Assembly (NCBI GenBank): GCA_019055375.1
Contig: JAHQIW010000067.1
Span: 62,001 to 126,000 of the forward strand
Direction: 5' to 3'
Origin: Parelaphostrongylus tenuis
Lineage: Eukaryota; Nematoda; Chromadorea; Rhabditida; Metastrongylidae
Length of the DNA stretch: 64,000 nt
Program-made: the position numbers and the translations under genes
The notes under the pieces: model-generated
Told to the model about the DNA's origin: nothing
The model's input: the letters and a program-made list of their open reading frames with translations, nothing else
The model's database searches: none
In this document: piece by piece, positions 1 to 9,797 of the stretch
Numbering within the stretch: position 1 is the first letter of the stretch
How the letters are laid out: each line of letters starts with the position of its first letter

Positions 1-581
1 AGATCACAGTATTCAAATGAAAGTAAAATCGACGTGGTTTCTCGTTTCCTCACCTTCACTGAAATCTTTAACTTTTAATTCATACAGTGTACTTTTGTTA
101 TTTCAATCTGAACAACATCCAATGACAAATCAAACTCATAAGTTAGCAACCAGCGAATGGACTGGCATAAATGAAACGAACGTATTTTTGTTTAGCAATG
201 ACACAGTAATTGAAAAAAAAACCTATTAAGGTGCTCCAGTGCTAATCAACTAATGAAAAGTCCCAAAAGTGCGATAAGTAATTAGGTTATGTGAGGGTGG
301 AATTTCTCATTTAGTTCTTTCCCTTTTCATATTTCAATTCACTTGCATGATGTTCGAGCAATGGAATGGTTAAGCTTGGCTTGCTCAAGGGAGGTCGCAT
401 ATTATGAACTTCTAACACATCTGCCGATTTTATGACAATACTCTTCTACTGCTGTGGATTCGCTCTGACTCAGAAATTTGTGACGAGCGATTACAAAAGT
501 CCACTGTAGTCCCTATGATACTCTTCTGGTAAAATCTTGTCTCTGATGAGCACCTTAGTGCTCCATGTTAGACTTTCTTAC

Positions 582-719
582 TTTCCTTTTCTTTTTCGAA
601 TACATTTTCCCTTCTCGGAACGTTTTCGAATATCCCTGCAAAAGCCAATTTCGATCGCATGTAGCATTGCCGTGAAGAAAACAAGTCGCTCCTCACCAGA
701 CATGCCCTCCACATCCTCG
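582..719 (-). CDS. Candidate internal exon, product unknown
   Basis: An open frame of 45 codons on the minus strand ends at a good donor (GTAAGA, 581-576). It contains SGEERLVFFTAMLHAIEIGF and a basic stretch (RKRSEKGKCIRKRKG). If not spliced it stops three bases later. The only acceptor at its start, after position 720, lacks a pyrimidine tract, which weakens the call. The plus strand is also open here (537-779). I do not recognise the protein. Confidence 0.25.
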
Positions 720-1220
720 CTGTCATTCACTCATTTCATGCAGAATCCCCTGTCATTTCTTCTTGTTTTTACCATCTAGCCTCTGAAAGTTCTTCTAGCT
801 ACCCCTCTCGCGCAAGTTATGCGAACAATTATGTGCGAATATCCTTCACATAGAGTCTTTAGATGGACGACGTTGACGACAGTGCCGATGCACTTCATTC
901 TTGAAAATCAAGGACTCAACAGCAACTTTGAAAATCAACCATATTACCAATTTTGTCCTTTCATGTCAAACTTTAAACCTTTACTTTTCGTTTGATTGGC
1001 TTTCCTTTACCTTTAGTCCAATGCCCTAAATGCATCAGAAAATTATGTAAAGACAAAAATTTACAAAAATTCACAGCGTTATATCTGCAATGTAACGACA
1101 TAAATCATAAACACAATATTCGAGGTGATAAGATTAAAGTGCTGATGCTTCAAAGATAACTCAGACATTATTCTGCGAACAAACTGAACTGAACAGAATA
1201 TTGGAAAACATTGATAAGAT

Positions 1221-1424
1221 CATACCCATTGATATAGAGTGATGCGCAAACATTTGAGTCAGCAGGACTCGAACCTACACCTCACTCCATCCAGAACAGC
1301 GTGTTCTAACCCGTTGCACTACTGACACCCATTTTGTCACACACACTCTTTCTACACTACATCGCATCTATCTGTTAGCCGCCAACCGTCCAACCGCCTG
1401 GCCCAGGTAGTTTGGTATTCGACA
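1221..1424 (-). repeat. SINE-A copy 1 (tRNA-derived repeat)
   Basis: Read on the minus strand, a GTAGTGTAGAAAGAGTG leader runs into a tRNA-like unit. The A-box-like TAGTGCAACGGG lies at 1310-1324 and the B-box GGTTCGAGTCC at 1265-1275. The tail ends in a conserved GCGCATCACTCTATATCA followed by GGGTATG. The same layout recurs at 1530, 13405, 17935 and 48490. It is not a functional tRNA, since no proper anticodon arm can be drawn. Confidence 0.65.
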
Positions 1425-1790
1425 TCACTGGATATATCTGAAACATCATACCACCCCTAAAAGCGGTTAAACAAAAGAGAATTCGATTCATCATTCAATA
1501 CCCAATCTCTGTCAGCTTGACTGGGCTCAAGTGTCGATGCTGACTACCCGGGCCAGGTCGTTGACTGGTTTGCGGGCTGAGAGAAAGATGCTTTGTAGTG
1601 CAGAAAGAGTGGTGGGCACAACATGGGTGTCCAGTAGAGCAACGAGTTACATCACGCATTCCTCGATAGAGTGGGATGTGGGTTCGAGTCCCGTCTGACA
1701 CAAAAGTTTTGCGCATCACTCTACATCACTGGGTAAATCTGAAACATCATACCACCGCTAAAAGCGGTAAAACAAAAATAAAATTCGATT
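1425..1790 (+). repeat. SINE-A tail fragment and SINE-A copy 2
   Basis: A plus-strand 3' tail (1425-1490) with a small CACC-CTAAAAGCGGT hairpin is followed by a full plus-strand copy with its B-box GGTTCGAGTCCCG at 1681-1693. The same tail recurs at 1738-1790. Copy 1 lies just upstream in the opposite orientation, so the pair can fold into a long hairpin. Confidence 0.65.
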
Positions 1791-2000
1791 TGGATTATTT
1801 GATAGATCACATTCGTTCGAAATCAACACTAATCAAATCACACTTATTGTGAAAAATAAGGTTAATTAGCCCAATAACCTGAAAAAATTTTTTTTCGAAT
1901 CATCGTACTTTTTTCATTCGTCTACTCTGTATCATTGAAAGACGGGTAATTTATAAAATCAATGAATTTTGTAGAAGTAATACATTCCTACCTCAGTGCG

Positions 2001-2072
2001 CTCCCCCCCTCCCTCTCTCTCTCCTCTCTCTCTCTCTCGCCTCTCACTCTAGCACTCACTCTCACGCTCTCC
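2001..2072. repeat. CT-rich low-complexity tract
   Basis: Runs of C and (CT)n with minor interruptions. No function is implied. Confidence 0.8.
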
Positions 2073-2426
2073 CCTTCACTTGAATACACAGAGGAAAAAC
2101 CCAACATCCTTGAGATCCATTATCTCTTACTACAAATGAGTCGATGAATAATAAGCTCTTTAATTGACTTGATTTATCTTTCCTATTTTTTCCCGCACCG
2201 AATACAGCACCAGCACATTTTCCAGCATTGATGGCCGCTTATAATTTATGGTAGCGTGCGACTTTTTCACTACGAACACTTCTTTACGTGCTCATTACGT
2301 TTATTATACTACATACTAAGGCATTATTATGAAAATATTGGTGACAACAACGATGGGTACGAGAGCGCCATAAGGTCATTCCATTTCTTCACTTCTTCAA
2401 GGACGTTGGAACAGTTGACTTTCCAG

Positions 2427-2637
2427 TTACTTGCCGATTGCATTCTCAAAAGAAAGTTTTTGCAATATCGATGTCCTTATGCGAAAGTACAATTTTGCCG
2501 AAACAACCGGTTGTGTTCGTGGAAGAGAATTGGAAAAATCACAGAAGAAAAAGCCAGCGTCATCACTTACCACTAAAGGCATAGCTAAACAAGACATTTT
2601 TACTAAGTTACTTACGGTTTTAGGCAGCAATCAATAG
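2427..2637 (+). CDS. Candidate terminal exon, product unknown
   Basis: The acceptor (GACTTTCCAG, ending 2426) is good. The frame beginning one base in runs 69 codons to TAG with coding-like codons: YLPIAFSKESFCN, then a lysine-rich stretch, then a hydrophobic end FTKLLTVLGSNQ. A second frame over the same bases is open for 48 codons, so the frame choice is uncertain. No upstream exon was found and the family is not recognised. Confidence 0.35.
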
Positions 2638-3277
2638 TATATATCATATTTTACAATATATTCAAAGATTTATATGTAAACGATTGCCATAAAAATATGC
2701 TTTATGACCAAACAACTGTTACAAATAAGTACAAACAACAGGCGATGTAAAAAGCCACCACTAGATAACATGAAAAAAAGAAAAAAGCAGCTTTGTTCTT
2801 TAAAGTTTACTAACTGAGGTTCTATTATTTTTACTTGAATAAAAATGATAAAATATTGACGCTTAAATCTGTCGTTATGAAAATTTGTTTCCAATAGCAC
2901 GATACGGTTGTATCTGATGAGCAACCTAACATTGCTGGACAAGAAATAGGATGCAATGTGACTGCTGAGTCTTCTAGGCGTTGTTCAGGTAGAATAGTAC
3001 TTACTCACCAACTTCTTAGATTTTTAGAGGATAAAACCAGGCATAAAACGATAGTGAGAAGTAAAAAATTCGACTCTAGAAAGTTCTTAGCAAACAGCAA
3101 GATCGATTCGCTAATAACCTCGCTTTCGCTAATAATTCACAGATTTTTCTTCCCAAGCCATTTACCTCTATCACTAAAACAAAAAGTTCACAAGACTTAA
3201 ATTTCAGTCGCATCAAGCTCAAAGAGCTTTTGAACATACTCACCGCTTTTTATAAATCTTCTAAAGAGTTCTTTAAG

Positions 3278-3370
3278 TGGAGACCAATCGTGCACAGATC
3301 TCATGGAGGGAGTCGTAATGCCCCTCTCTCTCACATGTGATCTGTTCACGGTTGGTCCTCATTTAGACAA
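3278..3370. repeat. Short inverted-repeat element
   Basis: The arms of about 35-40 bases, around 3270-3308 and 3338-3372, match as inverted repeats with a few mismatches. The shared core is GGACCAACCGTGAACAGATC against GAGACCAATCGTGCACAGAT. The interior is short and non-coding. It could be a small MITE or the foldback end of the repeat that follows. Confidence 0.5.
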
Positions 3371-3422
3371 CTTAGTGGAAAACTCATTTATCGGTGAGAA
3401 TGTTGAAAACTTGTTTTGTTCG

Positions 3423-3560
3423 TGATGGGATTGAAATCTAAGTTGGTGATTGATTATGCTTGAGTAATGGAGGTCTTGGGTTGACAGGACTGTGAACAAC
3501 CTGATGAAGAAGGCGTAACCGCGAAATGTCAGCTGATCAAATAAATTATATCTAATCTAA
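3423..3560 (+). repeat. Interspersed repeat with hammerhead-like core (family with 51064)
   Basis: This segment aligns by eye with 51064-51200, sharing GATTGAAATCTAAGTTGGTGA-like, AAGAAG and AATAAATTATAAT-like blocks. It contains an exact CTGATGA (3501-3507), then GAAA and GTC (3523-3530). The helix between them is poorly paired. It resembles a retrotransposon 3' tail, but the parent element is not visible. Confidence 0.4.
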
Positions 3561-3971
3561 AACCTACTCGAGACATGCATGGCTTATGAAAACCGGTGTT
3601 TAAGGAATTTCAAAACCCCTTTTCACAGTCCCGTCAGGAGAATTCAATGCTGTACCGTCTATTCACACTGATGACCAAATTTTTACGAGTAAAAACAGAT
3701 TACTAATTGATCTATCTTCTCATGAAGTATCAAAAAACAAATTCCAGTAAGACTTCTGGTGAAGTGGTAAGAATTGAAAGAAAGGGAGTATATGAGTACG
3801 TTGTAGTAATTTCAAAACGCAGACACTAGCCAGACAAAAATACTGGGTAGTTAGTAAATTCGGCTTATATATTGTACAGAATTATATACTATTCAACAAA
3901 GAACCAGGAAATGTGAATTAGCACCATAAAAATAGAAAAAAAAAAGAAAAAGCGCATGAAAAAAAACGTAC

Positions 3972-4031
3972 CATTATGATTCAGATCACGACATGATACA
4001 TGCTGGGATTCTTTTGAAAATACTCGATCAC
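3972..4031 (-). CDS. Candidate 60-base internal exon
   Basis: It is flanked by a very good acceptor (GTGTCCTTTCAG) and donor (GTACGT). One frame is fully open: DRVFSKESQHVSCRDLNHN, phase 1 to 1. A second minus-strand exon candidate of the same phase lies at 6386-6348, but linking them is speculative. The surrounding sequence is AT-rich non-coding. Confidence 0.3.
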
Positions 4032-4321
4032 CTGAAAGGACACAATTAGATTTTGATGGATAACTCTCTGAGATGACATCCTTTTTTGCCATTCACGATA
4101 TTTTTTTTTCAAAAAAAGGATGAAAAAACAGAATTATTCAACGGAGTGAAATTGAACATATCCATATCAGCCAGAAATGGTAAAAATTCAACTTCTACCC
4201 TGTGATTATAGATAAATGAGCGTCCATGGTTGAACCATTTTACCCCAGAGGTGTTCATGTTATCTCGAAATGCCAAAGTAAGTCAAACCAATCCATTACT
4301 CAACATGTTAAGCAAGATAAA

Positions 4322-4625
4322 TAAGGGTCTCAGTGTTAAGCAATCACTGAGAGAAGCGTCATGCATTCGACTTCATCAAGCTTAGTTGAAGGCGATTGAA
4401 CGCATATCTGGACATTTACAACAACGAGAGTCGGCCTAATGCCGCTATAAAGTCAATGCTGCCTACACTCTCTCAACAAGTTCTGGCATCAATTCAGCGA
4501 TCTCGAAAGCATGGAAGGCTTGGTAAGCCTTCGGCACAGGATCGATCCATCGACGACGTGTGTATCCGCAGAGCACATCTAACCTTCGCGACACGTACCT
4601 TCGCTCATAGATTAATTGCTCAAAG
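4322..4625 (-). repeat. SINE-B copy 1
   Basis: It shares with 37787, 40567 and 51690 the module GGTGATTGAACGCATATCTG (here GGCGATTGAACGCATATCTG in plus orientation), followed by a tRNA-like head near 4530-4620. It is diverged. The minus strand is the sense strand of the tRNA-like part. Confidence 0.5.
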
Positions 4626-4737
4626 CTGAGCCTGTTGAAGAAGAACAGGGCAATACAGTTTTGAGCAAAATCCCCACTCAAGATATCAATGTGCTGAGCT
4701 TTTAGAGATTACTGATTACTAAATCAATACTGCCTAG

Positions 4738-5100
4738 CAAACGGTTTACCGTCTCCATCGTGGCTGGGAGGTGTTCCTGGGTATCGGACTGCGGAGTACA
4801 GCGGAGAGTTCAACCCCCAGCAGGGTCACCGAAGTTGAGAAAGAGTCCAGCGTTTCTAAATGGAAAGCCCAGATGAGTAAACCGTACCAGGGATGACCGC
4901 CGTCTTGGTGGCTACAAGCCGCAATGTGGTAATCTCCCTCTGATCCACGAAGGCCGGCTTCTGCACTAACAGTGGTGACGACAGAGAGAAGCCCCGGCTA
5001 GGCTTACCTCGGGGCGTTACGCTACAAAACAGCTAAACCAGCACAGTTTCCCTGTGATGGGGCTCCCACTTTCACTGAAGACTGGTCCATGACAAATATT
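4738..5100 (+). mobile_element. GC-rich repeat-like block, possibly the 5' part of an RTE element
   Basis: The GC content jumps relative to both flanks and no frame stays open. The text (CCCCAGCAGGGTCACCGAAG, then GGGCGTTACGCTACAAAACA, then GATGGGGCTCCCACTTTCAC) recalls the leader of nematode RTE retrotransposons. That recognition is from general familiarity, not from a copy in this window. No ORF follows, so it would be a truncated piece. Confidence 0.35.
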
Positions 5101-5705
5101 CAAGTAAGTAAATCAATTGCAATTTCAAAGCGTCCTTGTGTTTAACGTTGCATAATGGTTTTACATGACGAGTATGAAAACACCGATACAATAGAAAAGG
5201 CTGAGAAGTACATGATATGAAAATGGTTGACGCTAGAATTTGACTACGTTCATAAGCTTTGTGACTGAAAAAATATTCTCTGAAAGTGTGAACTGATACT
5301 GTTTTACTGTTACAATAAAATGAACAACTTTGTTAGACATGTTTACTTTCGTTTCCAACTTCCGATTGAATAAAGACCTGATAAGGAATAGAGGTTTAAT
5401 GTTTTAGAACCTTTTTTTCAAAAGCAAAGAAGAAAAACATTCGAATCGGTAGTCCCTTGAGGAAAGTTGTAATCCCATAAATTTTCAAGAGTTTTTTTAA
5501 ATCAATCTCTTAGAATAAGGAATTACGAGAGCGCGCTTAGGCCTAGGCTTGAAAGATTGATAGGACCACAACTCTCTACTAGGGTCCAATTGGTAAACTT
5601 AACGAAAATCTCCACCATGTTTCATATGCGTCAAGAAGTGAAGAACTACGAGCAAAGTTATATTCAATGACTTCGTCATATTTCGTTTTGAAATTGGAAA
5701 ACAGT

Positions 5706-5958
5706 CTAATCGGCAAGAGCATTCGTAACATCGAAGAGATACAATGCCAGCAAAAGATGGAATTTCGAGAATAGTTCAAAAATCATTCTGTTTATTCTGC
5801 GTTCTTCAAGAGAGTAAAGGACTAGCCAATCAGTTTTGAACAGCTGTCCCTAAAATATAGGTGCTGCTGATATCGACTTTGTTCTCATCATTATTGACAG
5901 CATGTGTAATAGGGAGAGAAATTGAAACACCAAGCGACAGCAGCGCAATGGTTCTCAT
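5706..5958 (-). CDS. Candidate small secreted protein gene or gene relic
   Basis: A plausible trans-splice acceptor (CAGTTTCCGACAG) sits directly before ATG at 5958. The first frame reads MRTIALLSLGVSISLPITHA, a convincing signal peptide, and stops at 5830 after 42 codons. An overlapping frame opens after another acceptor (ATATTTTAG, 5855-5850) and reads 47 codons to 5706 (GQLFKTDW, YSLEERRINRM). An intron joining the two would need a weak donor. A frameshifted relic explains the data as well. Confidence 0.3.
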
Positions 5959-6347
5959 CTGTCGGAAACTGAGCCAAGCCATTCCGCTCTTAGATTATTG
6001 TTTCAAATCGACCATTAATTTGATCGATAACGTCAGAAAAAATTGGCATTGGCAATGCTTGATGCTTAAATCAATCTAAGTGTTTTTCATCAAACAACAT
6101 ACGAAAATATTCTAAGAACAAATCGATACCCGAGCTCCGAAACTAACTTCAAATGACTTTCAGGTGAGAAAAATTTCCTATCCGATTTCGAATAAAATTG
6201 AAAATTCTTCGTTCAAAAATCTCTCAATGTCAAGAATTCAAAACATAGTTTACATGAAGTACAAAGCAAATCTTATGGATGAAACATGAAATAAGCAGAT
6301 GATTGATTACTAAGAGGGATTAGAGAAAGTGCGCGCGTAAGTTATAC

Positions 6348-6386
6348 CTTCATATACAAAATTACAACACTCTAAAAGGGCGATAC
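6348..6386 (-). CDS. Candidate 39-base exon
   Basis: The acceptor TTTTATATTGCAG and donor GTATAAC flank an open phase 1 to 1 stretch reading IALLECCNFVYE. It is listed because its phase fits the exon at 4031-3972. It is too short to be convincing alone. Confidence 0.15.
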
Positions 6387-6613
6387 CTGCAATATAAAAT
6401 TGTCAACCTAACAATTTTCACAGACTCCTTATAACTACTCTAAAATTCCGTAGATAAGAGCGGTTTGATTTGGCAAAAAAAAAAGGAAAGACAAACGCGC
6501 GCGCTTTCGGTAATGAAATTTTTCTCAAGATTCCAAGAAAAAAGTACTTAACTGATGCAAAAGTTAATAAAAGATAGGTACGACGAAATTTCAGAAAAAA
6601 GTGTAGGCTTTAG

Positions 6614-6752
6614 GGTACCAACACTTCTTTGAAAATATTGATGTCTCTTAGTTCCCAAAAGCAGACGAACACTTGCGTCTCATCTGGCAACATTGAGGGG
6701 TTATTAGCGCAACATTATGCGGTATATTTATTCAGAAAGAAAATGCCACCAT
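6614..6752 (+). CDS. Candidate internal exon
   Basis: Forty-six codons are open from an acceptor (GGCTTTAG) to a strong donor (GTGAGT at 6753), including [20 protein letters not shown] and FRKKMPP. No neighbouring exon was found, and the (TA)n tract starts 70 bases downstream. Confidence 0.2.
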
Positions 6753-6819
6753 GTGAGTCACGGCATGCGAACACCATTATCGGCATCAGAAAAAGATTCG
6801 GCTCCTTGTTTGCTAAAAG

Positions 6820-6821
<2 letters not shown>

Positions 6822-6862
<41 letters not shown>

Positions 6863-6898
6863 GTATATATATATGTATATATATATATATATGTAGAT
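6822..6898. repeat. (TA)n microsatellite
   Basis: TATATA with occasional TG steps. The long YIYIYI reading frames over it are artefacts. Confidence 0.95.
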
Positions 6899-6989
6899 AT
6901 GCACATGTGTACATGCTCGTATACATGTGATCGTGCATTTATGTATTGTGTTTTTATATGCATTTATGTCAAATGAAGTTGAAATATAT

Positions 6990-9031
6990 ATGAAGAACGG
7001 ATGACTTATCGAAAGAACACTGATTAGCGCTCATTTTTGAACTCCTAAAATAATCACAGCAATAGCAGCAATTTGTGGAATCCACTAATAAGACTTCAAT
7101 TCTGAACCTCCTATAAAGAACAAAGATTAAGGAGAACTAAAAACAATAGACCCTGGCGAACAATAAGAGCGAGCTTCAATTATATTCAACAAATTCTACA
7201 GATGACTTGCAATCGAACTGGAGATGAAATTAATAATGAAAATGAAATTCATGTAGAAACACAGCGATAAAATTTAGACTATCGAACACTCCGACAATGT
7301 GTAACCGATGACATATGATACTTAGAAATGTCCAAAGGTCCTGTTCAGATGGGATATGAATAGTCGAAGTGAAAATTCTCGTAGCTCTTGAGTACCTATA
7401 ACACTCTTAGCTCTACGATCACAGAGATTTGAACCGATTAAGTAAAGATCATTTGTTCTATTCGCTACTGAGAGTATCCGTTTGCTTGAAAGACACGAAG
7501 AACATCACACTTTTCGAATTAGGGCAGTCTTGTTTCTTCTGCAAACATAATCGACCGGTAAATAGACGTACGCCAACGTGAGGACTGTATATTTGTTGAA
7601 GGTCACTTCTAGCCGCTTTCCATGCTTTCCAGCCATTTGCGGGATTTCGCACGTGCACATCTGCACATGCTTTCATAGGGATGACTTGAAAATGTGTATA
7701 AGGAATACATGAGTCGATCTGTCGTAGGAAGGACATGTTCATTCTTATGATGGACTGAGATCTCAGACCAAATGCGTGGTTGCTGTGCTTCGTACTTAGC
7801 GCCTCGCTATCCTCCAATTGGTAAGCGCTACATAATCTCATGAGTAATTGGCTCGATATGCTTCGCACGAGAGAGGTTCGCAGACAATCTAAACATTTCA
7901 GATGATGCAGAATTTTAGGCAAACATGATCGCTCCTAGGAACGGCGTTGATTGCGCAACGAAAATTGGCGGGAAGTTAGCAAAATTCGTGGCGCAAAGAT
8001 TAGAATCAAGCCGAGAGTGGGTGGGGGCACATGCGGGGTAAAAACGGAAAAGAAAACATTGATTGAATGTCTTCACTGATTGCCCAACATAGAGAAATCG
8101 TTTGAAAAAAGAGAGTATTTGTGGTAGAGCTTTTCAAATGAAGGCAGTTCAGACTAACAAGAAGGAAATTCACGCTACTCGAGCACTCTGCCCACTGCGA
8201 GCAACTGTTGCTCGCATGATATAGAATTCTCGAAAATCGACCCGACAACAGAGATCCACGACAACACATATTTTCTAGAAAACAAGGTAGTAAAAAAAAG
8301 AGCATTTGGCGATGGAGATGAAACTACTATTCAAACTAGACTATGCAACTTCCGAACTAAAACATGACTCTCCGCACGTCACGCCCTGTGACGTTTTCAA
8401 CAGGAAATTACGTACATTTAAATATATATATATATATACATATATATACAGGTAAATATATGTATATATGTCATCTACCATATACTACACTTGCATAAAA
8501 CACATCTAGTACATATATATATATATATATATATAATATACATATATTAAATATATATATATATATATATATATGAATACAATAATACTACATCAACAGT
8601 TCTACAACTATTGATACATAAAATTCAAAATAATGTCGATTTATATACAACAAATTCGAGAGGTGCTTTACAAACGTAATAGTTCGTAGATTCTCACAGC
8701 CATGAGGCGCTAATCTAATCATTTCTGATGCGCTTTCTATTGCCCTTAACAGACAAGATGTCCGAAAATTTGAGGGAAATAGAAACTGACCCTTCCCAAT
8801 TACAGTAATTACCGATTGTGCGATGTCCATGTCATGCATAGTAAAAGAAAAAGGAGAATTGACGGCCATCTGCTGTTCGAATGCTATTGAAGAAAAATCA
8901 ACAGTAACCGTGGGCTAGCGTCGTCACAATGGAAAAGTAACATTTGGGTGCTGCTAAAGATAAAAATTAGTGGTTGCGAAAGTGAAGCCTTCTGATAAAA
9001 CAACAAAGAGCTCAGCAACGATTAATCGGAG
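6990..9031. other. Stretch without a supportable gene
   Basis: It contains a 154-codon minus-strand open frame (7922-7458) with no splice or homology support, AT-rich spacer and a broken (TA)n tract at 8421-8575. Confidence 0.5.
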
Positions 9032-9683
9032 ATGGGTCATTATGCACACAACTCTAATCATAGAGATCTAAAGATACTTTGCGGTGAACTACCCATGTAC
9101 CAAATCATTGCCTTTATCCTTGACTTTACCATAAACTTGTCAACCCAGGATGATAAAAGGATTGATGTGCTTGGGTATGGGACCAAGAATCAACGTGCTG
9201 TGTATTACAGAGCAAATCTATCATCACAATACACACTTGTAATAAACAGGTATGTTTCAAAATTTTAAATCCTATACAGAATTTGACTGGTAAAAAGCAA
9301 TGTCTTTGTTTCTGAGGACATATGGCACGAAGGCCGCAAAAATAGCTCTTTCATGAATTGTTAGCAGTTTCAAAAATGTAAAAATTCGAAACAATTCGGC
9401 AAACTTGTGAAATAACTTTATAATCTCGATTGACATCACAATGTACTGGAATATTAGTCTCTAAAACCGTAAAGAAAAGTGCAAACGTCGCTCACGTTGT
9501 ACAAAAAAGTGCACGCATAGGATTTGTTATCGATTAAAATAAAAACCTAAAAATCATGACATTCAATTTTAAATGAAAGAATAGGAGAACAAGTGATACG
9601 GGAAATAGCTGCCAACGTTGACTATTTGCTGGATTGGCCATGTATTCTACTTCATTAGGAATCATAAGAGGTGAAATATATAT

Positions 9684-9725
<42 letters not shown>

Positions 9726-9765
9726 CATACATATACATATATATATACTTATGCACATGTCTAAG

Positions 9766-9797
<32 letters not shown>

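Noticed and set aside
7458..7922. 154-codon minus-strand open frame, the longest in the window
   Set aside because: No start context, no splice signals and no recognisable protein. Frames of this size are expected by chance given how many of 60 codons occur.
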